From contig VUYV01000625.1 of NCBI GenBank assembly GCA_008711295.1, forward strand, positions 210,960 through 274,959: a DNA stretch of 64,000 nt, written 5' to 3'. The position numbers were made by a program, and so were the translations under genes. Positions 1-12,570 of this stretch are shown here, one piece after another (within the stretch, counting starts at the first letter, position 1; every line of letters starts with the position of its first letter). Below the pieces are notes generated by a model. The model was not told the DNA's origin and searched no databases. It saw only the letters and a program-made list of their open reading frames with translations. The DNA is from Anarhynchus alexandrinus. Its lineage: Eukaryota; Chordata; Aves; Charadriiformes; Charadriidae.

Positions 1-3000
1 CACACCTGATATCATATATAGGTCCAGCTCACTGTGAGGGTGTTAGTAGAGGATATTGGACTGGGGGTTTTCAGAGGCTTAATTAAATCTCTGTCTAGGA
101 ACAAGACCTTGGGTAAGAGGGAAAAATGCTAAATGATTCAAGTGTTGCAGTAGAGAGAGATGAATGAAGTTAAAAGGAACTGTACAAATATTTATTGCAT
201 GCTGGCAACAGATTTCAGGCCTGTCCGTTACAGCTGGGAGGGAGGGAATGGCACTATTTTTTTAAACATATATTTTTTTAAGCAGGGTTTGGAGAAAAAA
301 AAAATAAAAGGCTTGGGTGATGTTTGGAAAGAGGAACAAAACCAAGCGCAGCAAATCTGCTTGTAAATGATAAGACAACAAGGGGGAGAGCAGCAGAGGT
401 GATGCTGGAGGGTTTATATTGCTTTCCTGGGCATTAGGAGTGCAGTATCATCTCTGTGGCACCTGCTGCTGCCTAGCTGGGACATGCAAAAAAATTTTTT
501 TTTAAATATTACAGTGTCAGACTTCTGTGTGTCTGGCTTTCCCCTGAAAGTTCAGAGCCTGCTCTTTGAAGCCTCCTCTAATTTCTGGTGTTTACAGGCA
601 TTTATCCTCTGCTCTCTGTGCTGGGCTTGGTGATTGGGAATACTGTAGCATGGGTAGGTACTGTTTTTGATTGCCTGTGGTGTGAGGGGGTGGTTGTTGT
701 TTTTGTTTTTTTTTTTTTCTTTATGGAAGAAATGGGTAATGTCTTCTGGGGCTGGAGCTAGGTTGGCTCTGACCTCTGACTGAGATACTGCATGTCTTGG
801 TAGTGACATTAGCTAGGTGGCTTGGGGAGAAGGGGAATGCTTGCATTCCTTCTCTGCCTCCCGGAGGGTCAGATGGGTTTTCTCCTGGTGGGTGGGAGGA
901 AGTCACTTCTCACCTCCTCCTTAGACAGAGCAGAGGTCAAACGTCTGGCTTACATTTCCCTTAGTCTTGCTGATAAATATTTGTATTTTTGATGTTTTGG
1001 AAGCTGAGTGCAGGAAGATCAAACTGAAGCTTGTCAGCTTTTGGGGAGAGTGAGAACTGGCTGCTTCCCACATGTCATCTGTGGGATTGCTTCACATGGC
1101 TGCTCTGTGCTTGGGCAGCGCCTTTCCCTTCCCTAGAAGATGCTCCAGGCGCTTGGGAGCTCTCCGTACAGGAGCTGGGCATGAAGGAGCATGGCTGGCT
1201 GCTGGGCAGAAGCAGGACCTGGGGACCAGGAGGGATGGAGTTTGTTCCCGGCTCCGTCTAACTTCGGCAACCTGGCTTCAATGTGATGGCCAGGCATGAC
1301 AGAGCAGCATGTGCTTGATGCTGCCAGTCAGCAGCAGACTCTGTCCTCACTTCACATTACAATGGCAGACCAGATCCTGCCTAACACCCGCTTTGCCAGT
1401 TGCTAGTGCTGAATTTGTCTCACTTGACTCCAGCTCGCAGCAAGGCTGGAGGGGGAGTTGTTGCAGTGAAGCTCCAATCTCCCTCTCTCTGAACCTACTG
1501 TGGGAGTTTTTGGCATGCCCCTGAGTGGGACAAAGATTTAAAATCCTTACCCTAACCTATGGGGAAAGTATTCAGGAGGCTTTCATCTTTTGGAAAATGC
1601 ACTGGGTTCTCTGGATGAAAGAGCTATTATTTACCTATCAACAACATAATCCCCCTCCCTCCTACAGATTGCAGGCAAGCTCCCGGGGCAAACGGCACTG
1701 TAATTAAGAACAAATATTTACTATGAAGGACTAGCTGAGGCCTGGCTGGGCAAGCAGCCATGAGCCTTGTCTGAACTTGCCTTCTGTTTGTTCCCCTTTG
1801 AAAGCAAGGAGTCAAAGTCTTTTGTCAGAGGAGTGTTTGTGAGGCACAAAATGGTGGGTTGGGCCTTGAAGCAGCCAGGAGCCATCAGGCTGTTTGTTCC
1901 AAGCCTAGGAAATCCCCCACAAGCAGAGTTACTTGTATCTAGAGGCACTTCGCTTTTCTGTTATGGATTGCTCTTAGGTAGATCTGCAAGTGAGGGTGGG
2001 TGCAGAGATAGACCTGCATGCAGGGACTGTAGCTGGTGCCATGCTACAAGCAAGTCTGTAGAAATATTTGTCTGCTCTAAAATCAGAAATTAATTTAGGC
2101 TTCATTTACATCTGCTTTCCCTTTTCATTTCTGTTGCAATTCAAGAGTTTACTTCCCAGGACTCAAGCCCTGGTTTTAGATGCAAGGGAGCTTGGCTGCT
2201 GGAGAAAGCACGTCCTTACAAAATTGCTGGGACTGTTTCACAGCTCAAACTCGCAGCCTACTCACCTGCCCTCTGCTACTCTGATCAACAGCAAGGAGGG
2301 GTGACAGGGATCTTGCTCATCTTCTGGCAAGGCTCGGCAAGCTGAAATTTAATAAATAAGTCAATTGTGAGTAATAGAAACAATTGCAAGGATGTGGTGT
2401 GTGGTTCAACCAGCTATCACTGCTGTGGTAATGCAACAAGGCATGTGATTAGACTGGGAAATTGCTGTAGCAATACCAAGATTTACAGCATGAGTCCCAC
2501 AGAAGGAGTAGACGTGGGAGACGTACGCAGACACACAGAGTTTGCAAAAGGACTGAGCTAAGTGTCTGAACAGGGCCAACACCAGCTTCCAGGGTCCTGA
2601 GGAAGCCAAGGAAGTAACTGGAGAGGTACCCCACAGCATGCTAGGGGGTGTGTGCGCTATAAAACTCATGGTTACAACTTGTCAGAGTTTTTGAGGAATA
2701 TGTCACCAGCTGGTCTGATTTTAGAATTCTTTTATGGTTTGTTCCTCCTTCTTGTAGGGATGGTCAGGTATTCTCAGCAGTGTAACAGCTGAAAATGGGC
2801 CTTGTGGATACCTGTGCTCGTGGGCTGAGCCTAACCTGCCTGGAGCTCTGATCTGTAAGAACTGCTTTATATATTAGGTACCTGCTTTGGGTTTTTAAAA
2901 TAAACTCCTTTCTCCCAGAGATAAAAGTTTATTTGGGACTTTACTCTGAACAACATGTCTCCTTTTGTTTGGGAGCTTAGATGCAATACCAGGGAGAAGG

Positions 3001-3688
3001 CAGGCGTTATCTAGTACACAGGCTCTGGGAGGGCTGGGAAGAGGAAAGGCTCTTAGCTGTAAGCAGGGAAGTCACAGAAGAGCAAAGAAATGAGCCAGAG
3101 AGGCTCTGCAGACTTTGATGTTAGTGCTCCTTAAGAAGGCAAGAACAGCTTCAGCAGTGCCTCACTCTGTGGCTTTATCAGTGCCCACCTCCTGCTTCGG
3201 CCCATTAGATGTGAGCAGTGAGGAGGTGGCTTCACAGCTGCTTCAGCTCTTGTGCTGTGACCTGTACGTTAATGCTGGTGAACCCCTACTAAACCCATAA
3301 CTCGTCTGAAACAGAACGTGCTCAATGGTTTGGTTTTTTTGGTGTTAAACCCACACCATCCTGGTTCATGGGGGTCTGCGTGTTTTGGTTTTGGTGTCCA
3401 AAATAAATGCCAGAAAAGCTGTCAGGTCTCTCGTTTGTCTTCAACAAAGTTGTCATCCATTCTGGTGTGTCTTGTGCGTAATGGCTGTAGGAGGGGAGCC
3501 TTGCTTTTGTTGTCTTTGCCAGCAAGTCAGACATCTAGTTTCCCTCTGCCAAGACTGCAAAAGTTTTGCTTGCTTTTTAAAGGGAGGGTATAAGTAAAGC
3601 TGTCTGGAAGATGTGCCGTGCTTTCTGAAAGAGAAGTAGGCATTGAAATTCTGGTCAGAGAAAACACAGGTTGGTTCTCTGGGGAAAT
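1..3688. other. Non-coding stretch, no gene recognised
   Basis: No open frame here is longer than about 110 codons and none resembles a known protein. Two homopolymer blocks are visible: an A7-T9 block at 488-503 and a T13 run at 706-718. The rest is unique-looking, CpG-poor sequence of mixed composition. I see no CpG island, tRNA, clear transposon or strong pair of splice sites, so intronic or intergenic DNA is the simplest reading. Confidence 0.6.
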
Positions 3689-3738
3689 GATTCCTGCCTT
3701 GTTTTGTTGATTCCTGCTTTATTTTGTTGATTCCTGCT
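3689..3738. repeat. Short tandem repeat, 20-bp unit, about 2.5 copies
   Basis: The unit begins GATTCCTGC and ends in TTTTGTT. It starts at 3689 and 3709, and a third partial copy starts at 3729 before dissolving into CTACTGCTGCTC. The first two copies differ at only two positions. This is a minisatellite seed, probably made by replication slippage. No function is implied. Confidence 0.85.
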
Positions 3739-3776
3739 ACTGCTGCTCTTTCATGGTCACATTTGTTACTTGGCAG

Positions 3777-3817
3777 GTTGAGGGATGCATGTATTTGGAA
3801 TACTGTGTCCTGAAAAG
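3777..3817 (+). other. Candidate micro-exon (41 nt), weak
   Basis: An acceptor-like TTACTTGGCAG ends at 3776, and a good donor (AAAAG followed by GTGAGTTTGG) begins at 3818. The 41 nt between them are open in the first frame, reading VEGCMYLEYCVLK. The acceptor has only a modest pyrimidine tract, and a gap this short is often open by chance. I recognise no protein. Transcript evidence would be needed before treating it as an exon. Confidence 0.12.
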
Positions 3818-5907
3818 GTGAGTTTGGCTAAAGAGCATGTCTGCAAGAATTCCTCAGATGAAGCCTTGTTTGCCTTGGCTAGTGTAAGATCCTGAAGCCA
3901 GATACGCTGTTAGATGGAGGTTGTGCAGAGGCCTCCAACATCTTAATGCAGCAAACGGTAATCAGGACTGGGGAGACCATCTTTTAAAATTGTGTTTAGA
4001 GTATCATATCAAGGACAAGTCTGTCCCTGGGACTAATATATACTGGGGAATTCCCTCATTTCTTTAAACTTACTATGTTAAAGAGGTGGTTGCTGAAATG
4101 CCCCCTACCTCTGCTCTTCCCTGTTGGTTTAGAAACAAGCTTAACAATTATCATTTGAAAAGGACATAAGAAAATAACTCAAAATACTCTTTTCCATCTG
4201 ACGTGACTGCCAATTTTGTGGGTACTGGTCTTTTGTGATAATTATCAAACAAATAGACTAGGCGCTTCCTAGCACTGGAGGTACACACACAATGTTCTGA
4301 GATGGAGCACGTGAAAGGAACCTGAGGAGACTCTGAGGATCCCCAGGGAGGGGAGTGGGAGAAGCAGGTTGCTGTGGCCCACACAGTCCTACACAGTGCT
4401 GCTGAGGAAGAGTTAACTCACTCTGTCTGAGCTGAACCTGGAAGCAGAGGTTGATTGGCTGAACACTGGAAATCCTCTCTTCATGCCAGGTGTAACAAGG
4501 ATCATCTGGTAAAAATGTGTGTCTGCCTGAGACACGGATCTGCCTTAGACATGCATTGAGCACGAATGGAGTTTGCTGTCTGCTGGAGGAGCCAGGTCCC
4601 CAGTTGAGCAAAGCCTAACGGAAATTGGATCCAGTCCAGAATGTCTGGATGGCATATGATATTTACTGAAATATGGCATTGCTTGTGTAAGCAACACACC
4701 CTTGTCCCTCACTCTGGAAACCATCTGGGCTTCATGTGCGAGCAGTTAAAAACTGGAGCAGGAGAGCATATGATGCTGTATGGCTCTTGTGATGTATTTC
4801 CCACTCTGGGCTCCCTCCATGGGTGTCCCTGCTTTTGCAGGCATGGGAGTCTCAGCTATGCCCTGATGTCGTCTTAACAGCCTGCTGAGGGTTTTCTTCC
4901 CTTTTTCTGTAGTGGTTGTAAACAGAGTAGGGTTGTATGAGGAGTTTGCGCAAGGCTTTACTGACAGCGAAAGAGGCAAACTCTTGCCTAGGCCAGGGTA
5001 CAAACATTATGCTGGCCAAACTTTCCTCCATTTCTAGCTGGCTCCACAGCCAGTTGGTTTATTGACTCTACTGATTTTTATACCAGCTGGAGACAAAGCT
5101 CCTAGGAATGAGGAGGGGATATTTGGCATGTCTGTGCACTCGCATAGTAAGTGTTTTTTCCAAAGGGAGCTGAGCACCTTTAGGAGAGGCTTGGGACTGG
5201 GCAGAACTCACTGTCCTTCACGTAGCCCGGCTGAGAAAGGATTTGTCCAGTTGCTATGTGGTAAGGGCAGGAGAGGCCAGGGGAGTACAGAAAATTGTCC
5301 TCTGCCTGCCTACAATAATGCAAGTTTGGCTGTGCTTTTCATTAGCTTCTGGGACGGGGTTTAGTTAATGGTAGCACCTCTGGGGTGGGGTTAGGGTTTC
5401 CTCTGCTGTTTTCAAGGCTTTCCTTGTAGCTTCCTCTCTGTCTGTGTGTGCACACTCTGTGGGTTTTGTTTCTCAAAGGGAGCGTCATATGACAGCCCCA
5501 ACATCTCTGATCTTTCTGGCAGACCGATCCCTCTTCCTTCCTGAGCTTGATAAACAGTCCAAGAAACTGCGCCTGTGTGAGAGTGCATGTATGCCTTTCA
5601 CAGACCCGCAGCTTGCTTCTTTAGTTCTTGGTGTGGTTTTTCTATCCTTCTGTCGTAGTTTCTGGTGCTGCTCTGCTTTGCCTTCCCATCTCCCCTCCTG
5701 CTGCAGTTTACCTGCTGCTGCTTGATGTGAAGATGTAGGTGATGCAGAACAACCCATTTCTGAGAACCTTGACCTGTACTCTCTGGCCTTGCACCCTGAT
5801 GGCATGGGATTTCTGAGGTGGTTAGGGTTTCAGGCACCCCTGAAAGGACATTGCAGTGATTTCTCAAATCAGCCTGTTCTTTGAGCATTGGCAGCTTCTC
5901 TCCGCAG
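3818..5907. other. Non-coding stretch with one orphan splice acceptor
   Basis: No gene is recognised. A strong pyrimidine tract followed by TAG ends at 4912 (TTCTTCCCTTTTTCTGTAG), with a possible branch-point CTTAAC near 4873. No convincing donor follows within 200 nt; the best is GGGTACAAA near 4998. The rest is unique sequence. Confidence 0.5.
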
Positions 5908-5969
5908 TGTGGATGCTGTGGCTTGCAGGTTACCCAGATGCCCAGTGCAGGCAGATGCTGGTAGGAGAG
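5908..5969 (+). other. Candidate small exon (62 nt)
   Basis: A CTTCTCTCCGCAG acceptor ends at 5907 and a GAGAG/GTAAGCTTTCT donor starts at 5970, both close to vertebrate consensus. One frame is open throughout, starting with TGG at 5910 and reading WMLWLAGYPDAQC and onward. The peptide matches nothing I know, so a noncoding RNA exon or chance pairing is at least as likely as a coding exon. No partner exon can be assigned confidently; the nearest candidates are about 6 kb downstream. Confidence 0.2.
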
Positions 5970-8900
5970 GTAAGCTTTCTCTGTGTGTCTCTGCAAAGCA
6001 CTGTAGCACAGCACAGGTCTGGTTCAGAGCAGCAGGACTCTGACATAGTAGCACAATGCGAATCGTTCCCAGACTCCAGCTGTCTTTCACCTAACGTGAC
6101 TAAAATACAGAGAGGCACTAAAACAGCCTCACTTGCTTCCAACCTCAGCAGCTTGTGCTTTTGTGGCCCAAGGATCTGGCTCCAGCTATGTTAATGCTGT
6201 TGGAAAGTGGAAATGCTTTGTGTGGAGACACCCATGAAGGCCCAGAGGGGTCTGGAGGCTTGATCTTTGCACCTCTGCTCTGAGAGGATCTTGTGGGCTG
6301 GGACTTCCCAAAGCCCCTTGGAGCTGTGTAATCTCTCGGGCTGAGTGGGGTGCATTTTCCTTGGTTCCTGAAATAGTGCACACGTTTGAGTCTCATTCTC
6401 CTCTCCTGATGATTGCCAGATCGGAGTTCCCAGAACCAGGCTGGACTAGCCTTGTACTGTGCCTTCGGCTCTTCCAGCTGAGTCTGCCCCTTTCCTCGAG
6501 TGCAGCTGATGCTTGAAAAGTAACATGTGCTTGTCTCCATCCTCCAGGGTAGGAGGCAGGTAGGAGGAAGGTTCCCACTTCTGTGTTCTCTTCCTCTGTC
6601 TCTCAGAGCCTTGGAGAGATCCAGCAGCTTGGCATTCATCAGCAGCATTTAAACAGGTCACTTCAGTACCAAGGTACCTTCTCTCCCTCCCTTCCTTTCT
6701 GCTACTTTGGCAGATTGCCTTGCCTGATTGACTGCATTTCGATTCGTCTCTGATATTTAATCTCCTCCCTGGAGAAAGGTGGGCAGGAGAGATGCTGTTA
6801 CTGCCCTGAGGTAGGAATCAAGAGCTGTAGAGTGTTATTTCATTCAGTCTGAAAAAGCCCTCTAATAACACAGAGGACGTGTTGTGCTATAGTGAAAGGC
6901 AGCTTTGAGAGATCATGTAATCTGCCCTCGCCTGGCCTTGTGCTGTCTCTTGCTGTAGGACTGGAATCAAAATAACATCTCAGATACTGCAGCCCAATTG
7001 ATTGGAGCTGCTTCAGCCAATTCCATCTCTGTGTTCTGGAGGAAGACCTTTCTCTTCTCCTTCCCCATCCTGGTCAGATGACATCCAGGAATCTCGGTGT
7101 CCAGATGAGAGGTTCTTTCTTTTGCAAGGAGGTGACCCTGGGAAGGAAGCAGTCAGCTTTATAGCAAGTGGGGGTGGGTGGGCTAAGGATGTTGGAACAG
7201 GAGAGTGATGGGAGGGAGCAGATGAAATGATGGGCCACATCTCTCTCAGCCAGAAGGGTTGTCAGGGTCAAAAGGTTGGAATATAGATGAGCAGCTGTGA
7301 GGCAGAGGCTGGAAAAGGCTTTTTTTTGTTCATGCTGAATAATGCTTGGTCCATTGGCTGCCTGTGTCTAGCTGTATGCTGTCCTACAGACATGAGAGCT
7401 GTGCCTTGTTGTCCTTCCTCTTCCCCGGGACCTTCCCCTGGGTTGATGCCTCTTAAGGCTGAGCTGCCTCTGGGGTCTCTCTCTTAAGAGACTGAGGACA
7501 CTGACTGATGATCTGCTCTGAGCTTCAAGGCAGTGGGGTTTGGCGTCTTCTCTCACCTCTAGAGAGGTGTTTCTCCTTCTGGTTTGCCACCAGAAGAGAG
7601 TGTACCAAGAATTGCTTGGGCCAGCCTTGGGTGAAAGAGTAGGGATCAGAGCCCTGATACAGGTTAAGTTCTGCCAAATGAGACTTTCTGTGCTCTTTCA
7701 TGTTGCCTGTGTCCCTTAGCAGAAAGGGAATAGGATAAGAGCTCCCACTGGATGTGTTAATTTCTTTGGGGTCATATCTCTCCAAGGTCATTCGTTTGTG
7801 ATTGCATCCATATGGGTCATGCCTCTGCCTAGCTGAGCTCTTGGAAGCCCACCAGGAGACAGGCCTCATGTGACTATGAAATACAGAGATTTTATATGGC
7901 CATCTAAAATGCTACTCTTTACCAGGACACAGCCTCCTGGGGCAGATCTGTGAATGCAGCCAAGTACTACGTCCTACTTAATTTCTTCTGACCACTGCTG
8001 TCCTAGTCTAGCTTGTATATCAAAGGCTTTTTGAGAGCAGGATCCTGTGATCTTTTTTTTGCTCCAAGTGCTTGTTCCTGTTTGTTGGGAGTGCCTGGTC
8101 TCTTCTGGGAATGGTGGAAGGGAGGTAGTGCCCTCGCCTTGGCTGTGGCTGTGCTCCCTCCTGGAGCTCAGTACAGTCTTCACTGCCCCAGTGCTTCGAA
8201 GGAAGCTAACTGCAGCTTTATTTACATGACATGGGTGGGGGTATAATTAAAGGAAATGAAGAAGCCCACACTAACAGCAATGGCTTTTGTTTGTCACCAA
8301 CAATACTGCTAGTCTGGCCTCATTAAAAAGCAAATGCTGAATGGTCAGCTGCCATCCCATCTTGGGCTCTGGCTGTATGCTCTTGTCTGGACAGTGGAGG
8401 AGAATCAGGCCCATTTGCTTGCTTCAGGTCCTGCTGCATAAGGCAGTGGGAATGACATGATGCTCTTCCCCAGGAATTAACATTAGATGAGGCACGTGTT
8501 TAACCGCGGTAGGTCGGGCTCTCCAAGCGTTCTCAGAGTAAGACCCCCTCCTCTTTCCAGATGGTGAAATGTCTCTGAAGAGTTCTCACTCTGGATAGAC
8601 TTTTTTATTTAACTGCTTGGCCTCTGCCCAAGGAAGTCTGTGTGGCTTTATGGGAAAGGATTTTTAGTTGTGCTGTAATGGTGTTGTGCGCATTTGAACA
8701 TGTGTACCCAGTGGATCATTCAGCTAGGGATGAAATTGCACTGTTGACCGCAAATGTTTGTGCATATGCATTGATTGCACTTATCTGTAAAGTTACAATC
8801 CTTATTCAGTCAAAGCTTCTAGTATTATACATCTGCTTGTTATTCTTTGTCCATACTCTGCAAGGCTCTGTTAAGCCCGATACCACCTCCTTCCCTGCTG

Positions 8901-9109
8901 CATGCTTGTCTTTATCATCTTGTGCCTTCCACCCAGTTGGAAAGTGGCTGCGTCACTGTGCCTTGCTGCCCAGCTGTGCTTATGGGAAATAAGTAATTTC
9001 CTCAGGGTCTAGTGGCTGATGACGGTGGAATAGCAGGGTTAGGGAACCCTGACCCTCCCCATGGGGTCCAGAAAGGATCATGATTTTTCTGTTGCTCCCT
9101 GAAAGGATG
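5970..9109. other. Non-coding stretch, no gene recognised
   Basis: Open frames here, including one of 167 codons on the minus strand at 6145-6648, have low-complexity, Ser/Pro/Leu-rich translations with no domain or motif and no flanking splice logic. I treat them as chance frames. No tandem repeat or transposon was noticed. The sequence is unique-looking and moderately GC-rich. Confidence 0.55.
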
Positions 9110-9166
9110 TATAAGCTCTGTATCTGCAGGGAGTTAGACTAGATCTGACTTCTAGGAGGACAACTT
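9110..9166 (+). mobile_element. Possible CR1 LINE 3'-end remnant
   Basis: The stretch around TGCAGGGAGTTAGACTAGAT, then CTGACTTCTAGGAGG, resembles the end of sauropsid CR1 elements (a GTTAGACTAGATGACCT..AGGTCC type block close to the terminal octamer repeats). The octamers themselves are missing. The matching core is under 50 bp, so this could be coincidence. A second weak resemblance follows at about 9310-9410 (AAGACATGGAACATCTTCC). A CR1 consensus search would settle both. Confidence 0.35.
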
Positions 9167-11763
9167 TTTTTTACTCCCTTTTCTTTTAAATGGATCGGAG
9201 GAAGATCATGTGAGGAGAGAGGAAGAGCTCTGTGAATTAAAAGGTGAGGGTCATATAAGACTGGTAAGGACCTGATAGTAATCTAGGTTTGAAATGTTTC
9301 TAATTTACTGCGGTGCTAAGACATGGAACATCTTCCTGTAGGGGCAGAATGAGATCAAGTTGCTTGGTGGAGAGAGTTTTACCAGTTTTTGAAGAGGGTT
9401 GGTTATGAAATGATGCTGTCTGCTCACAGGGCTTTCACCTGGTGTCCTGAGAAGTCCTCCCTGATGTGTGTCTCTGCCTGTATGCTGTGATTCTCAAGGT
9501 CTGTTTGGTACCTTGACAGCCTTTTGACTCCACAGGTTGAGGAAATGCTGTGTCAATACAAAAGTGTTGCCTTGCATGCCATGGAGACTGATGGGTGGAA
9601 AGGTGCCCTCTCATCTGGGGAACAACTCTTCTGGCATGTCTCCATCTTTTAAAGGGATGTGTTGCAGGTAACTGATGTGGCCATTTGTTAATCAGCTGCA
9701 GAGTAACGATGTTGAGGGATAGCATGAGAATTGGCATTAGTGCTTGTGTCCTGCGGATGAGTTTGGCTAATGCTGAAGCATGACTTACCAAAAATTAGTA
9801 TCTCTGACAGCTGCATCCCCAACTAGCTGAAAGAAGACAGGAGTACGGGGTTTGCATCTTTCAGTGTTGAAGAGGGTAGGGGAGAACAGCAGGCTTGGCA
9901 ATGCCAGAGTGGGGGACAAGCTTTCCTTTCTTTTGGTGAGGGGGACCGAGGAAATTGGACCTTTGGTACACGTACAAGGGGTGGTGAGGACACCACCAGT
10001 GTATCTTTCTCTCTGTTACTGGGATGGCTTCAGCTGCAACTGAACATAATACCTAGAGTCACAAAGCCTGCTGGAGGCTCCTGTCTGGAGACAGTTTGAG
10101 GAAACACATTGTGTCTGCCTTTTCCTTGCATAGCCTAGGCTTAGAAATGCTTCCCATAACACCCAGTGGGCTTTTTCCTGAGTACCTGTGGGTATTGAGG
10201 TTGGCAAGTCAAAAGGAAGGTTATCTGAGGACGCCATGCATCCACCGGGGTTACCATAGTTGCCACTCCTACTCTAGCTGTAACAAATCCATGTGCTCAC
10301 ATGAGGACCAAGGGGGTGATTGTGATACGCATCAGTGCTGTTTGCCCCAGAGGTCTGTAATCACAAGATGGGAAATGGTTCCTTGGTAACACTGCATGAT
10401 ACTGTGTTACCTGTCACGTGGTGCATACCCATCACCTCAAGGAAGGGGCTGTGCAAACCACACTTTCAAAGCACTGGTGTGCAAGTATCTTCTGCCCCCA
10501 GGCATCCGTCATGAAGCCTTATGCTTGGGCACTGTGGTGGGGGTGTTTCAGTCACACAGGGGAGGAGGCATGCAGAAACAGTCTGGATCCGGTCGATGGG
10601 TTGCGCATGGCCCCTGCTCTGAGAAAGATGGTGTGAGTTGGATGTTTGATATTCTGAAAAGCATCTTTGTGGTGTAGGATTTATCAGGTCTTCAGGTAAT
10701 TTTCCAGTACTACCGTAAAAGCTGTAGTGTGACCATCAGGAAACTCCCTGTTACCTGTGTGTGCCTCAAGTCTTCCCTCTTCCCTCCTTGGCTGGATCAG
10801 TTCTCTCCATGGCAGCATCCTCTTTTGTTCAGTGTCAGTGCTGTGGCCCTCAGCCTGAGCACAGCTCTGCTTTTGAGGTGATAGTAACTCAAACCCTTTG
10901 TGGAAGCTAAAGCTTCCAAAGGGTCTGAGCTTCATCTCATCTGCTCTGGGGAGGCACATCTGGGAGGGAAGGGGATGATTTAAGGGAAAATTTGGCTGCA
11001 AGATGGAGCAGTGCTATTTTTTTTTATTATTATTGTCCAGGGCTTTGCTGGCCAAGCAAGGCTCCGAGTGCTGCTATTGCTTCTTTGTCAGCTTCTTCCA
11101 CTGGAAACTCCAGAACCCTTCTCTCCTCTACCTTGGATAAATAACCACTGTCTCAAGACCTGCAGGAATGCCAGATGGAAAGCGTTCCCTTCCTTTCAGA
11201 CTTGCTGTACACAGAGGGCTCGTTTACAGCTTGCTGGCGTGCGCTAGTTGTTCAGAGAACTGACCATGCACTGCCTCCTCAGCACGAGCAGAGGGAAGCC
11301 AGGCTCCAGGACACAAAAGAAGTAAAGGTGAAGGGATTTACATTGCAGATGAACGTAGCCAACATACATGTGCTGGCAGTGCAAAGGTGTTCAGTGAGCA
11401 CAACAGGAACAGCGCTGATCCAAAGCTGCAGGAAGACAATCTGCTCAGCGTCGTAACTATGTTCCTTTTGTCCAGGCCTCTCCAAACACTCATCAGACAC
11501 CCCTACCTCAGAGAAGCCCTCAGAGGCAAACACCTCAGGGAGGAAAATTTAACCGGCAACAAGTTTGAGGCCACAAAGCGAATTAGTGGCATGGTTTGTG
11601 ATACCACCAGAAGGTGTAATTTCTCCATCCCTGCTTGGGCACTGCTAGGTACCACTAATTTTCTGGGGACAGACATACTTTAAAGGGGAAAACAAATATT
11701 CTTAGATCCCATCCAGCATCAGCCTTCTCTCCTTGATTCCACTTACATTGGGAGGGCTTTCAG
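9167..11763. other. Non-coding stretch, one isolated splice-acceptor-like site
   Basis: No gene is recognised. A good acceptor (TTCCCTTCCTTTCAG) ends at 11199 and is followed by about 130 nt open in one frame, up to a mediocre donor (AAAG/GTGAAGGG at 11328). It lies just upstream of the better candidate exons at 11764 and 12471 and could belong with them. Short T runs aside, no repeats were noticed. Confidence 0.45.
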
Positions 11764-12047
11764 AAGGAATGGGGCACTAGCAGTGATGGGAATTCCTACA
11801 GGAGAAAAGGCAGGGTGGTACACAGGGGTAGTACACGGTGGTACAAGGGGAGTAATGTGGATGGCAGCAAGGTGCCCAGGAGGGTACCTGTGTGCTCGAA
11901 CCTCTCACTGGGACTCCAACCTTTGGTAGAACTTTGGAAGAACTGGAGAGACAAAGTGCAGAGCGGTCCTGACCTACAACCTTTGTGGAAGGAGCAGAAA
12001 GAGGACTTGTCCATCATTGAGCTATTTTCAAGTGGCACAGCTCTTAG
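11764..12047 (+). other. Candidate exon (284 nt) with an open frame throughout
   Basis: An acceptor-like GGGCTTTCAG ends at 11763 and an almost ideal donor (TTAG/GTAAGTGTT) starts at 12048. The first frame is open across the full 284 nt, giving about 94 residues. It includes segments such as LVELWKNWRDKVQ and KEQKEDLSIIELF that look less random than most frames here. The acceptor is the weaker end because its pyrimidine tract is short. Joining to the acceptor at 12470 keeps the frame open for 33 more codons. I recognise no family. A lineage-specific or noncoding transcript, or chance, all remain possible. Confidence 0.28.
11814..11859. repeat. Imperfect 23-bp tandem duplication
   Basis: GGTGGTACACAGGGG at 11814 recurs as GGTGGTACAAGGGG at 11837, an offset of 23 bp. 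The pair lies inside the candidate exon at 11764-12047 and would give a partly repeated peptide. It is a small local duplication with no known role. Confidence 0.6.
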
Positions 12048-12470
12048 GTAAGTGTTCCTGGAAACGTGATGGGCTTTCCTCTTGCTCTGCGGGATCCCCT
12101 TGCCTTGGTAAATGAGTTAAGTGCAAAATGGCACTGCGGTTGGTGCCACAGTCAGTTTGGCTTCCTGCAGGGTAAGAGCCCTCTCAGCCTTCAGAGTGGT
12201 AGAGAGGTGCCTTGGGACATGGTGGGGAGGGCTTGGCAATAAGACCTGAGCTTTTGCTCAACACTCTCCTACCCATTGGGTCTGAGAGGTGCATGCATGT
12301 GCTGTGGCGGTGATTGAGGCCAGATGGGTGCTCAGACCTGATTCTCCTTCACCTGCCCTGTCCTCAGATGTTGGGGTGTGGGCTTGGGGCAAGTTTCTGT
12401 GGGTTGGTGAGTTTAACTCAGGTTCAAACACAGGGGGGAAATGAGCTCACCTGTTTCTGCCTCTTTGCAG

Positions 12471-12570
12471 GGCCCTGCTCCGACAGGCAGTGCCGCACTG
12501 TCCAAGCTCCGGAGTCCTGGTGCTGCTCCAATGCCGCCAGCCTTGCAGAGGAGGAGATGGTTTTGTTTAG
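12471..12570 (+). other. Candidate terminal-exon start with a strong acceptor
   Basis: CTGTTTCTGCCTCTTTGCAG, ending at 12470, is one of the best acceptors in the window. If the donor at 12048 is used, the frame from the preceding candidate exon continues through ALLRQAVPHCPSSGVLVLLQ and stops at TAG 12568-12570. No family is recognised, and no polyadenylation signal is obvious just downstream. The first AATAAA is near 12917. The exon end is therefore undefined; the interval given runs only to the stop codon. Confidence 0.25.

Noticed and set aside
5387..5396. GGGGTTAGGG, telomere-like
   Set aside because: Fewer than two TTAGGG units, so not an interstitial telomeric array.
6145..6648. 167-codon open frame, minus strand
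   Set aside because: No family resemblance and no splice-site support.
12211..12245. CTTGGGACATGGT..GGCTTGGCA, recalling the end of bird CR1
   Set aside because: The adjoining sequence does not continue the CR1 pattern, and there is no terminal octamer.
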